From positions 81,041 through 145,040 of the forward strand of contig SUSS01000004.1 of the NCBI GenBank assembly GCA_005046945.1: a DNA stretch of 64,000 nucleotides, read 5' to 3'. A model generated the notes under the pieces. The model made no database searches and was not told where the DNA came from. It saw only the letters and a list, made by a program, of their open reading frames with translations. Shown piece after piece: positions 38,484 through 46,546 of this stretch; position 1 is the first letter of the stretch, and every line of letters starts with the position of its first letter. Source of the stretch: Tissierella creatinini (GTDB taxonomy: Bacteria; Bacillota; Clostridia; Tissierellales; Tissierellaceae). The translations under genes were made by a program, and so were the position numbers.

Positions 38484-40157
38484 TTACGCGTTTGCTGCTT
38501 CTCCCATGAACATTGCAATGTCATCTTCAACATTTGAGATAGTTCCGATTCCGAATGTTTCTACTAATACATTAGCTACATTTGGTGAAAGGAATGCTGG
38601 CAATGTTGGTCCTAAGTGAATATTTTTAACTCCTAAGGCTAATAGAGCTAATAATACTATTACGGCCTTTTGCTCATACCAAGCAATATTATATGCTATT
38701 GGAAGGTCATTGATATCGTTTAATTCAAATACTTCTTTAAGCTTTAATGCAATTAGTGCTAAAGAGTAGGAGTCATTACATTGACCTGCATCTAATACTC
38801 TTGGAATTCCACCAATATCTCCTAGGTTCAACTTGTTGTATTTATATTTTGCACAGCCTGCTGTTAGGATTACAGTATCCTTTGGAAGGGCTGCTGCGAA
38901 ATCTGTATAGTAGTTTCTGCTCTTCATTCTTCCATCACAACCAGCCATTACGAAGAACTTCTTGATTGCACCTGATTTAACTGCATCTACTACCTTATCT
39001 GCTAATGCAAATACTTGCTCGTGAGCGAATCCACCTACGATTTTACCAGTTTCAATTTCTGTCGGAGCTGGTAATTTCTTAGCATGCTCGATAACTATTG
39101 AGAAATCCTTAGCTTGTCCATCTACTCTGTCTGCAATATGCTTGAATCCAGGATATCCTGAAGCACCTGTCGTATATACTCTGTCAGCATAGCTAGCTAG
39201 TGGAGGTACAATACAGTTTGTTGTAAATAGAATTGCTCCATTGAAGGATTCGAATTCTTCTTTTTGATTCCACCATGCATTTCCATAGTTACCTACGAAG
39301 TGGTCATACTTCTTGAATGCAGGATAGTAGTTTGCCGGAAGCATTTCACTATGAGTATAAACATCTACTCCTGTTCCTGCAGTTTGTTCTAATAATTCTT
39401 CAAAGTCCTTTAAGTCATGTCCTGAAACCAATATAGCTGGGTTGTTTCTAACTCCGATATTTACTTCTGTTATTTCCGGATTACCATATGAGGATGTATT
39501 TGCTTTATCAAGTAATGCCATTGTAGTTACCCCGAAATTACCTGTTTCAAGTGTTAATGCAACTAAATCATCTGCTGTTAAACTATCATCTAGTGTAGCT
39601 GATAAAGCCTTTCTGATGAACTTAGAGATTTCTGGATCTTCATATCCTAAGTTTCCTGCATGCTCAGCATATGCTGCCATACCCTTTAATCCATATATAA
39701 TTAATTCTCTTAAAGACCTAACATCTTCGTTTTCAGTAGCAAGTATTCCTACCTTGTCGCTTACTGACTTAAATACTATTTCATCATCGCTATTTACTGT
39801 AAATTTTGCAGCATCAACTAATTCTCCTAATTTTACACCCTTTGCAGTTAATGCATTCTTTAATTCATCTCTTAATTTTAAAGCTTCTTTGATTTGAGCA
39901 AAGAATCTATCTTTATCAAAGTTAGCATTTGTAATTGTCATAAATAAACTATCTATTATAAATCTGTCAAGTCCCGGCATATTGTATCCAATTTCATCAG
40001 CCTTAACTCCATATAGGGAGATTCCTTTTAATGAATACATCATTAAGTCTTGAAGATTAGAGACTTCACTTGTCTTACCACATACTCCTACCTTTGTACA
40101 ACCTTTACCACCAGCAGCTTCTTGACATTGATAACAAAACATTTTTTGTTCATCCAT
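38484..40157 (-). CDS. hcp: Hybrid cluster protein (hydroxylamine/NO reductase), class I
   Basis: A 557-residue Fe-S/Fe-S-O hybrid cluster enzyme implicated in NO and hydroxylamine detoxification. The N-terminal cubane motif [21 protein letters not shown] has C-X2-C-X8-C-X5-C spacing, which is class I (anaerobe type). Hybrid-cluster ligands appear in [31 protein letters not shown] and [15 protein letters not shown] 40157 (AGGAGGCAAATTA upstream) is the start; the open frame runs 16 codons further. A GTAAC-N4-GTTAC palindrome lies 41.5 bases before the predicted transcription start. Confidence 0.96.
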   Translation of the reverse strand: MDEQKMFCYQCQEAAGGKGCTKVGVCGKTSEVSNLQDLMMYSLKGISLYGVKADEIGYNMPGLDRFIIDSLFMTITNANFDKDRFFAQIKEALKLRDELKNALTAKGVKLGELVDAAKFTVNSDDEIVFKSVSDKVGILATENEDVRSLRELIIYGLKGMAAYAEHAGNLGYEDPEISKFIRKALSATLDDSLTADDLVALTLETGNFGVTTMALLDKANTSSYGNPEITEVNIGVRNNPAILVSGHDLKDFEELLEQTAGTGVDVYTHSEMLPANYYPAFKKYDHFVGNYGNAWWNQKEEFESFNGAILFTTNCIVPPLASYADRVYTTGASGYPGFKHIADRVDGQAKDFSIVIEHAKKLPAPTEIETGKIVGGFAHEQVFALADKVVDAVKSGAIKKFFVMAGCDGRMKSRNYYTDFAAALPKDTVILTAGCAKYKYNKLNLGDIGGIPRVLDAGQCNDSYSLALIALKLKEVFELNDINDLPIAYNIAWYEQKAVIVLLALLALGVKNIHLGPTLPAFLSPNVANVLVETFGIGTISNVEDDIAMFMGEAANA

Positions 40158-40258
40158 TAATTTGCCTCCTATAATATAATTTATTTTATTCAATCTGTTC
40201 TTCAATTACCCAATTTTCGACTTAATCAAGCATTTGTTTTCTCTATCCTGCTATTGCT

Positions 40259-40264
40259 ATTATA
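40259..40264 (-). promoter_or_regulatory. hcp promoter -10 box
   Basis: A perfect TATAAT on the minus strand (40264-40259) places +1 at about 40252. There is no good -35, as expected for an activator-dependent promoter. Confidence 0.6.
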
Positions 40265-40286
40265 GCTTCTATTTTTTATTAAATCG

Positions 40287-40300
40287 GTAACCCAGGTTAC
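40287..40300 (-). promoter_or_regulatory. HcpR-like operator upstream of hcp
   Basis: GTAAC (40287-40291), four bases, GTTAC (40296-40300). The centre at 40293.5 lies 41.5 bases upstream of the +1 predicted from the TATAAT box, the class II position of CRP/FNR-type activators. The same palindrome with matching flanks occurs at 43766-43779. Confidence 0.65.
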
Positions 40301-40310
40301 GGAAATACAA

Positions 40311-40553
40311 TTAATAATCTTTTCCTGCTGCTTGGATTCTTTCTGGGTTATTTACTGAGCATGGGGTTACTCCATATACCATGCCACAGTGTGGACACTT
40401 AGTCTCAAGGTGAGTCATTTCAAAATCCTCATTACATTCTACACAAGTAATAGTAACTCCTGCTGGCATTGGTCTTGTGTTGAAGCCCATCATTCTTATT
40501 TTATCTACTACCGCCTTACCATTTCCAAAACTTCCTGTACAACCATCATGCAT
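40311..40553 (-). CDS. Small CxxC zinc-ribbon-like protein
   Basis: An 80-residue protein with CVECNEDFEM...CPHCGMVYGVTPC, two CxxC pairs that could bind zinc or iron, and an N-terminal MHDGCTGSFGNGKAVVD segment. It has no membrane part. I do not know a named function. It is the last gene of the cluster 40311-43593 and directly precedes hcp. The ribosome site AAGGAGGATTTTATA is strong. Confidence 0.75.
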   Translation of the reverse strand: MHDGCTGSFGNGKAVVDKIRMMGFNTRPMPAGVTITCVECNEDFEMTHLETKCPHCGMVYGVTPCSVNNPERIQAAGKDY

Positions 40554-40583
40554 TATAAAATCCTCCTTAAATCAATTCTTTTG

Positions 40584-40682
40584 TTATTCACTGTTCACTG
40601 TTAGTTGTTCACTCTTACCTCTTACCTCTTACTTCTTAACTCTTACCTATTACTTCTTACCTCTTACTTGTAACTGTTTTCC
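40584..40682. repeat. Simple repeat tract (TTCACTG and CTTACCT words)
   Basis: Begins with the sequence shared with 29365-29384 and continues as imperfect CTTACCT/CTTACTT repeats. It runs into the 3' end of the ABC ATPase gene, where it supplies the last few codons and the stop. Confidence 0.75.
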
Positions 40683-41654
40683 TGCTCTTAACTCACTTCT
40701 CATACCTTGAATTATTGAATCCATTCTTTCTAGTTCAACTAATATTTCCTTTTCTTCTTGACTTGTTTCTATTATTTTAGATATACCACCATTTTTAATT
40801 ACAATTCTTTTATCTGCAATTAAAGCAAGTGTTGGATCGTGAGTTGCCATAAGCACTATCTTATCTTTACTCACTAGTAGCTTAAGAGCTTTCTTTCTAT
40901 CGATTCCTGCATTTTCTATTTCATCGATTAAGACTATTGGACTTGAGCTTAAAATTGCTGTATCTGCAATCATTAGCGCTCTAGATTGTCCACCGCTTAG
41001 GGCAGTAACTGGAGTTTCAAGATCAAACTTTTCTCCTGCCAAGTTATTTGCAGCATCTATAATCCTTTGACTTGTCTCTTCTACATCTTCAACTAGCCTG
41101 CTCTGTGCATGAAGCTCTATAAACTCCTTAACTGTTAAATCCATTACGAAGTTCATATTCTGTGAAAGTTGAGCTACCAGCTTGTTATTGGATGAAAATC
41201 TCCACTTCATATCAGGTTTTTCTCCATTTATAAGGATGGCCCTTCCTGTAGGTGTATCCTTTTGGGCAGTCCACTCAATATCAGCTAATAGTCGACTCTT
41301 TCCTGACCCTGTAGGTCCTACTATGGACACTATTTCAGACTTATTTATGGTAAACTCCTCAAACCCTTCAGGATTTTTGGATTTATCATGGCCTGCTATT
41401 ATGGTCAAGGAAGAGATACTTGTATCATCCTTGATTCCTAGGAATTCCTTCATCTGCCTTATATAAGCTAATAAATCTTCTTTAAGCCTTTCCTTATCTA
41501 TTGCCCAGTTCTCAATTTCCTCGCCTGAAAAATGGTTTAGATAGTCATCAAAGGTCTTATCTTCAAAGCCTGTGATATCTAGCTTGTTATCTTCTAGATA
41601 GCTTACTATAAATGGGTACTTGTCTATTAATTCTCTTATGGTCAATTTACTCAT
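40650..41654 (-). CDS. ABC-type ATPase with N-terminal DUF1858/ScdA_N-like domain, no permease
   Basis: Residues 1-75 form a helical domain (LTIRELIDKYPFIVSYLEDN) like the small domains of DUF1858 and ScdA N-termini. An ABC domain follows: Walker A GPTGSGKS, signature LSGGQSRALMIAD, Walker B PIVLIDEIENAG and H-loop MATHDPT. No permease gene is nearby and none of the cluster proteins is a membrane protein, so a soluble role is likely. The last codons come from a simple repeat tract. The start at ATG 41654 (AGGTGATGACT upstream) overlaps the previous gene. Confidence 0.8.
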   Translation of the reverse strand: MSKLTIRELIDKYPFIVSYLEDNKLDITGFEDKTFDDYLNHFSGEEIENWAIDKERLKEDLLAYIRQMKEFLGIKDDTSISSLTIIAGHDKSKNPEGFEEFTINKSEIVSIVGPTGSGKSRLLADIEWTAQKDTPTGRAILINGEKPDMKWRFSSNNKLVAQLSQNMNFVMDLTVKEFIELHAQSRLVEDVEETSQRIIDAANNLAGEKFDLETPVTALSGGQSRALMIADTAILSSSPIVLIDEIENAGIDRKKALKLLVSKDKIVLMATHDPTLALIADKRIVIKNGGISKIIETSQEEKEILVELERMDSIIQGMRSELRAGKQLQVRGKK

Positions 41655-42348
41655 AGTCATCACCTAAATCCATCTTTCTTACATTCCCCATTTGATATGC
41701 CTCACCTATTCTGGTTTCTCCAAGGCAATAGGAACACAAGGCAGCTGGCATTGGGAACCTTAATTCCATACCTTGAACTGATTCTATTTTCTTTTCTTCA
41801 TCTATTAATAGGGTACTTAACTCGAATGCTCCTTGGCCAGTAAGCCCATTTATATGCATTGTCATAGCTCTAGGGTTTACACTGCTTACCTTGGATGCAA
41901 ATACTTCCCTTTCAGCTTGGGACACTATGTCTCCCTTGGTGATCACTACTATATCTGCTGACTTTAGCATTGGCCCAATCTTCTTCGGCGTATTGATTCC
42001 TGAAAGATTATCTATGACGCAGACTCCCTTGATCTCCCTTATATAGGGTGAACACCTGTTGCATAGACCTGCTGATTCTGTAATCAATAGATCCAAGTCT
42101 AACTTTATACCCCACTGAACAACCTCTTCAATGTTGGATGCAAAGAAGTGGTCAGGGCAAAGTGCTCCTGATAAACCCTTCTTAACTGGGACACCTGCCT
42201 TCTCATACAAGACATCATCATCTGTATAAAGACAGTCAAATTTTACTACCCCTACTGATATATTTCTTTGTTTTAATGCTTCTATTGTTTTAAGTATTAT
42301 TGAGGTCTTTCCTGACGAAGGAGGACCTGAGAATACGACTAAGTTCAT
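41647..42348 (-). CDS. Cys-rich HypB/CooC-like P-loop GTPase
   Basis: A 233-residue P-loop protein: Walker A GPPSSGKTS at the N-terminus, ESAGLCNRCSPY in the switch region and VITKGDIV as the guanine motif. CxxC pairs (CNRC; C-terminal CSYC) suggest metal binding. This is the pattern of metallochaperone GTPases (HypB, UreG, CooC), which drive metal insertion into enzymes. Its target is unknown; the neighbours and shared operator suggest an enzyme of the Hcp regulon. Confidence 0.75.
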   Translation of the reverse strand: MNLVVFSGPPSSGKTSIILKTIEALKQRNISVGVVKFDCLYTDDDVLYEKAGVPVKKGLSGALCPDHFFASNIEEVVQWGIKLDLDLLITESAGLCNRCSPYIREIKGVCVIDNLSGINTPKKIGPMLKSADIVVITKGDIVSQAEREVFASKVSSVNPRAMTMHINGLTGQGAFELSTLLIDEEKKIESVQGMELRFPMPAALCSYCLGETRIGEAYQMGNVRKMDLGDDYE

Positions 42349-42351
42349 TCT

Positions 42352-43593
42352 TTATTCCTCCAATACTGCATCATGAAATAGTTTTTCACATTTCTTTATT
42401 AAACTTCCAATGTCATTGCTATTTATATAATCCCAACCTAACCACATAAACTTCTGCTTAGGATTTAGACCATTTTCAACGTCAGGATGAGTTGATGGAA
42501 AATGTCCTTTAGTAGATAATAGTTCTCCTACTTCCTTTGAGAAGAAGAAGTCTACAAATGGCTTGGTTTGGTCCTTATTTTCCTTCTTGGCCAATAGGAA
42601 TATTGGACTTATTACTGCTCCATCTTCTGGCCAAACAGGCTTTAGTGGACCATCTGCTCTTGCCATCTTTGTAAAGAAGTAAGGCATAATAGTTACTGTT
42701 GGAATTCCTGAGGTATTTTTTCTAGTGTGCGCCTTTAGCATTTCTGCAGGGTGCATACTTCTCATTAGGGATTTACCTAAGCTTGTAACCCCTTCTTCAC
42801 CATAATTTTTATATATATTTAAAAGTATTGCATTGAATAAATCAAAGTCTCTCATAGGAAGGGATACTGAATCTTCAAACTCAGGAGATAATAAATCCTT
42901 CCAAGTCTTAGGCATCTTTCTACCATTAAGTTCCTCAGTGTTTACCATAAATACTGCTGCTACAACACTTATTACGGAATATTGCCCCTTTGGATCCTTT
43001 AAATCTATTTCATCATTATCAAAATCCTTATTTAGCTTGGTTAGGCCTGAATTATCCTCAAATACTCCACGTTCTTTAAACTTCCCCATCATATTCTTAT
43101 CGAAGAATAAATCAAAGCCTGCGGATATAAATAAATCTGATAATGAGTCGGGATTATCTGATTCAATCTTTTCCTTAATCCAATCTAGGCCCATATTGGC
43201 TGATTTCAATTCATAGTCCACTGTAAAATCAAATCTCTCCCTATTTTCATCCATCCAAGCATTGAAGCCTTCTAGAAGTGGTATACGTACCGGACAAGGA
43301 AGTAGACCGTCAATCCTTATATCTCCTCCAGTAACCTTCTTTGATGCAACCAAGGCACTATCAACAGATACTCTCTTTTGCTCTATGGCTTCAACTAATC
43401 TTTGCTCGAATAATTCAACATTTACCTTCTTGGAAAGACATGCCATTTCCATTGATATGGTCTTCCCCATTAACTTTCTCATCTTTTCATTAGTCAACTG
43501 CTCGAAACCATTGGAAACGAATATATCTATGGTCTCCGGATATTTTTCAGTTATATCAAATACCTTATCCTTTATATCAAAATACTTGTTCAT
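42352..43593 (-). CDS. Cytoplasmic substrate-binding-like protein with N-terminal DUF1858-like domain
   Basis: A 413-residue protein. Residues 1-70 (FDITEKYPETIDIFVSNGFEQL) form the same kind of small helical domain as in the ABC ATPase of this cluster. The remainder resembles iron-type periplasmic binding proteins (MPKTWKDLLSPEFEDSVSLP; VISPIFLLAKK; KPFVDFFFSKEVGELLS). There is no signal peptide or lipobox, so it should be cytoplasmic, which is odd for this fold. ATG 43593 follows AGGAGGAACT. First gene of the four-gene cluster. Confidence 0.78.
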   Translation of the reverse strand: MNKYFDIKDKVFDITEKYPETIDIFVSNGFEQLTNEKMRKLMGKTISMEMACLSKKVNVELFEQRLVEAIEQKRVSVDSALVASKKVTGGDIRIDGLLPCPVRIPLLEGFNAWMDENRERFDFTVDYELKSANMGLDWIKEKIESDNPDSLSDLFISAGFDLFFDKNMMGKFKERGVFEDNSGLTKLNKDFDNDEIDLKDPKGQYSVISVVAAVFMVNTEELNGRKMPKTWKDLLSPEFEDSVSLPMRDFDLFNAILLNIYKNYGEEGVTSLGKSLMRSMHPAEMLKAHTRKNTSGIPTVTIMPYFFTKMARADGPLKPVWPEDGAVISPIFLLAKKENKDQTKPFVDFFFSKEVGELLSTKGHFPSTHPDVENGLNPKQKFMWLGWDYINSNDIGSLIKKCEKLFHDAVLEE

Positions 43594-43610
43594 AGTTCCT
43601 CCTAGTTTAT

Positions 43611-43681
43611 AACGAAGTGAGTCATCCACCTCGTTTCAGTGGTGTGAGGCAATTGCTATGCAATTGCTTCCGATACTTAAA
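43611..43681 (+). repeat. Dispersed palindromic mini-element, copy 2
   Basis: AACGAAGTGA, then CACCTCGTTTCAGTGGTGTG and AGGCAATTGCTATGCAATTG, ending GATACTTAA. Both ends match the element at 56799-56928, with the middle deleted. It lies in the 5' untranslated region of the metallocentre-like cluster, between promoter and ribosome site. Confidence 0.75.
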
Positions 43682-43739
43682 CCAAAGGGAACCGTCCCTT
43701 TTGGTTATTCTCTTCTTGTCCGATTGCTTACTAACATAT

Positions 43740-43745
43740 AGTATA
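43740..43745 (-). promoter_or_regulatory. -10 box of the DUF1858/GTPase/ABC cluster
   Basis: TATACT on the minus strand, about 27 bases downstream of the GTAAC-N4-GTTAC palindrome centre. Confidence 0.45.
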
Positions 43746-43757
43746 TTATTTAAATAA

Positions 43758-43786
43758 AAAAATCGGTAACTGAGGTTACCGATTTG
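43758..43786 (-). promoter_or_regulatory. HcpR-like operator and/or terminator hairpin
   Basis: AATCGGTAAC-TGAG-GTTACCGATT, a perfect 10-bp inverted repeat with the same GTAAC-N4-GTTAC core as at hcp. On the minus strand it is followed by seven T residues, so it could also terminate the DUF188 gene. Its centre lies about 40 bases before the predicted start of the cluster. Both roles may apply. Confidence 0.6.
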
Positions 43787-43908
43787 TAATAAATTTTTAT
43801 CTATACCCTTCCTATCCCATGCAAATCAAAGAAAACAACTATATAGAATACCTATTAAGGGCTTGTCTGATAGGATAGATTCCTTAGAAATTGTTAAAAA
43901 CAGAAGTG

Positions 43909-44355
43909 TTATCCTGTTCCAAGCATCCTAAGAATCTGTAAATCTAAATTCCTTCTAAAATCTTCATTGGCCTGGGGATTCCTTTTTTTGAACTTGGAAT
44001 ATATTTTATTCTCTCTTCTAAGCTTCTGATTAAGATGCCTTCGATTTAGAATTCCATCGATATTATCCTTACTTATTATAAGGCCATTCTGATTTAAGCA
44101 GATGGCTTCCTTTGCCAAACACATGGCAGCCAACCCGTAATCCTGAGAAATTAAGATATCTCCTTTTTGTATTCTATTAGCTATATAATAATCAGCACTA
44201 TCCCTGGATATATCTACAGTCACTATTTCAGCATAGTCATCTTGAATTTCAACCGCATAGTTCTTAACTATAATAATATGGAGATCATATTTCTTAGCAA
44301 GCTCAACTGTTATATTTACTACTGGGCAACCATCTGCATCCACAAATATAACCAA
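43909..44355 (-). CDS. YaiI/YqxD family (DUF188) protein
   Basis: A 148-residue PIN-like protein with the family signature FVDADGCPVV at the N-terminus and DILISQDYGLAAMCLAK later. Function unknown, possibly nuclease-related by fold. The start is TTG with GAGGTG five bases upstream. Confidence 0.9.
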   Translation of the reverse strand: MVIFVDADGCPVVNITVELAKKYDLHIIIVKNYAVEIQDDYAEIVTVDISRDSADYYIANRIQKGDILISQDYGLAAMCLAKEAICLNQNGLIISKDNIDGILNRRHLNQKLRRENKIYSKFKKRNPQANEDFRRNLDLQILRMLGTG

Positions 44356-44380
44356 AATAACACCTCACTCCTGTAGATTA

Positions 44381-45385
44381 TTACAATTCTTTTTCACTAG
44401 GAATAAGCCCCACCTTCCTTATAGCTTCTTTCCCACCCTTAGAATTCAACCACTGGATTATGTTTCTTGCACTGTGGTTTTGGGGCAAATCACTTCTAAT
44501 AACTGCATAATATCCATCCGTAAGGGGATATGAGCCATTTGCCATGTTTTCTTCTGTGGGAGCAACACCTTCATATGATAATACCTTTAGCCTTTCATCT
44601 ATACCAGTAACTTCTCCCATGTGCTCTAAATATGTATATAAGGTATATCCCAGAGCGTAGCTATCTGTGGGACTTCCGTCTAAACCTCCATTATGATAAA
44701 ATGCTACAAGCTCCAACATCCCTTCCATTGTAAGTTCTACATAGTTTTTCTGAATATCTGGATGCATATCTTCGCCCTTTAATATAAGATTGTCCATTTG
44801 TGATTGACTACCACTGTCTGCATTTCTACAAATTGGAACCAACTCTCGATTTGGGCCTCCCAGTTCAGACCAATTCTTAATACCATAATCAATATATATC
44901 TGTCTAACCTGGTCTTCAGTAATATTATCAGCCTCGTTTTCAATAGGGGTTATAAATACTAGAGACTCCAAAGCAATAGGATAGAATTCTAGTTCTACCT
45001 TCTTTTCATCTGCAAGAGATAATATATCAGATGAAGGGTAAGGTACTATTATCAAATCTACATCTCCATTGATCAACATCTTATATGATGGTACAGTCTT
45101 TGAAGCTGACTTGGGAAAATTATCATTTTCCATATACTTGTACATAGCCCTATTGATAGCCTTTACAATTGAAAGGGTAGATGTGGATCCATCTATCCTT
45201 GGATAGTTTTCATGACTTATATTATAGTCTTCAGCAATACTACTCATTGCATTATTAGATGAATGAGTTTCACTTGTAGGAAGTTCTCTTGTCTCAGCTA
45301 CATCCCTATCTTCTTGGCAAGATATTAAGCTTAAACTAATTATCAATAATAATATGACAATGACAGATTTTCTCATTGTTTTCAT
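44381..45385 (-). CDS. PstS-like substrate-binding lipoprotein (intact copy)
   Basis: A 334-residue extracellular binding protein. The signal peptide ends in a lipobox ISLSLISC. PRIDGSTSTLSIVKAINRA and PICRNADSGSQSQMDNL are the anion-binding loops expected of PstS-like proteins. No permease or ATPase of a Pst system is next to it, so it may act as a sensor or as an orphan binding protein. A close paralogue at 56100-57222 is disrupted. Confidence 0.8.
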   Translation of the reverse strand: MKTMRKSVIVILLLIISLSLISCQEDRDVAETRELPTSETHSSNNAMSSIAEDYNISHENYPRIDGSTSTLSIVKAINRAMYKYMENDNFPKSASKTVPSYKMLINGDVDLIIVPYPSSDILSLADEKKVELEFYPIALESLVFITPIENEADNITEDQVRQIYIDYGIKNWSELGGPNRELVPICRNADSGSQSQMDNLILKGEDMHPDIQKNYVELTMEGMLELVAFYHNGGLDGSPTDSYALGYTLYTYLEHMGEVTGIDERLKVLSYEGVAPTEENMANGSYPLTDGYYAVIRSDLPQNHSARNIIQWLNSKGGKEAIRKVGLIPSEKEL

Positions 45386-45504
45386 ACCTACCTTCCATAG
45401 CCTTTCTATATCCTTTCTATCCCATGTAAATCAAAATAGACATTCCTAGCTTTAATCTTCTATTTCCCACTTATTTTCATAGTCATTTTTAAACGATAAA
45501 TCAT

Positions 45505-46206
45505 TTATACATTTTTTCTTCTATTAGCATATATATTATATGCCTTTAACACTGGACTATCATTCAGTGATATCTTTTTTATAAAATCTTCCTGCTCTTT
45601 ATCTCCTATAGAAATTGTAATACGTTGAAACAATTCAGTCATCTTTGTATAGTTACAATTAAAAGAATCTATACAAGCTTCTATCATTTCAGTACTGGTA
45701 ACTTTAGAAAAGTCAATGTCATATCCTGCTACTTGCGCTAGATATTCAATCATAATTCTTTGACATCTCCCATTCCCTTCCCTAAAAGGGTGTAATATAT
45801 TAATTTCACCCAAATAATACCCAAGTCTTTCATGTATTTTATCTTCCGATAGTCCAATTAGATAATTTTCCTTCTTAAGCTCGGAAAATATAGTTTCAGC
45901 ACCATCTACTATAAACATTGAATTATAAAAATGAGTACCTTTTGAAATATTAACAGTCCTTAATTTTCCTGCCCAATCATAAATGTCTCTAAATATATGT
46001 CTGTGTATATCCTGCAAGTGTAATAGATCAAAGTTTCCTCTTATAGGATTAATCTTAATTTCTGCTATTGACAAGGAAGTATATTCTCTTTCAGCTACTT
46101 CGAGCATTTCCTCACCTGTAATATTAAATTTGTTTTTTAATATATTAGAATTAGGGTAACAATATTTACTATCCCATTCATAGGTATAACTATGGCCATA
46201 TTTCAA
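45505..46206 (-). CDS. Fic-domain toxin (probable AMP-transferase)
   Basis: A 233-residue Fic protein with the complete active-site motif HPFREGNGRCQR (catalytic His139) and the flap region TVNISKGTHF. Such enzymes AMPylate target proteins, often DNA gyrase/topoisomerase IV, to stop growth. The start is TTG with AAGGGTG upstream. It lies four bases after a small gene carrying the class I inhibitory motif, so the two form a Fic toxin-antitoxin pair. The target is unknown. Confidence 0.9.
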   Translation of the reverse strand: MKYGHSYTYEWDSKYCYPNSNILKNKFNITGEEMLEVAEREYTSLSIAEIKINPIRGNFDLLHLQDIHRHIFRDIYDWAGKLRTVNISKGTHFYNSMFIVDGAETIFSELKKENYLIGLSEDKIHERLGYYLGEINILHPFREGNGRCQRIMIEYLAQVAGYDIDFSKVTSTEMIEACIDSFNCNYTKMTELFQRITISIGDKEQEDFIKKISLNDSPVLKAYNIYANRRKNV

Positions 46207-46210
46207 AGAA

Positions 46211-46378
46211 TCACACCCTTATTGTGTGTTTTTCAACAATTTTCCTTTTCATCTCTTCAAAGCTTATTAATTCAACTATACATTCTCTTAATCTTTCTTT
46301 ATCTTCTTCATTTAGAGGCATACCTTCAATAGCCATAGAACCATTTACTTCTTTTATTATTTGTTCTACATCCTTCAA
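46211..46378 (-). CDS. Fic antitoxin, class I (VbhA/FicA-like)
   Basis: A 55-codon ORF from TTG 46378 (AAGGAG ten bases upstream; GTG 46387 also in frame), ending four bases before the Fic toxin start. The N-terminal part reads DVEQIIKEVNGSMAIEGMPL. SMAIEG matches the inhibitory helix motif (S/T)xxxE(G/N), whose Glu blocks ATP binding in the partner. It is short enough to be missed by standard gene calling. The motif and operon position make the call strong. Confidence 0.85.
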   Translation of the reverse strand: MKDVEQIIKEVNGSMAIEGMPLNEEDKERLRECIVELISFEEMKRKIVEKHTIRV

Positions 46379-46546
46379 AACTACCACACTCCTTATCTCT
46401 AATTATATTATATCATAGTATCATTATGCTTCCTATAGTCCCTTACATAGCAAGAACTTATTATATAGAAGACAGCCCTATTTTATATTGTTGCAATTAG
46501 AAAAAACAAATTATACGTAATACCATTGATAAATGCCTGAATTCTT

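Noticed and set aside
40584-40682. Simple repeat tract as a CRISPR array or iteron origin
   Set aside because: Units are only about seven bases, imperfect and contiguous without spacers; no replication gene is near.
42352-43629. Twelve-codon longer N-terminus of the substrate-binding-like protein as a signal peptide
   Set aside because: The extension is not hydrophobic, has no ribosome site and runs into the mini-element; the AGGAGG site supports ATG 43593.
44381-45385. A complete Pst phosphate transporter locus
   Set aside because: No pstC, pstA, pstB or phoU gene is present near either PstS-like copy.
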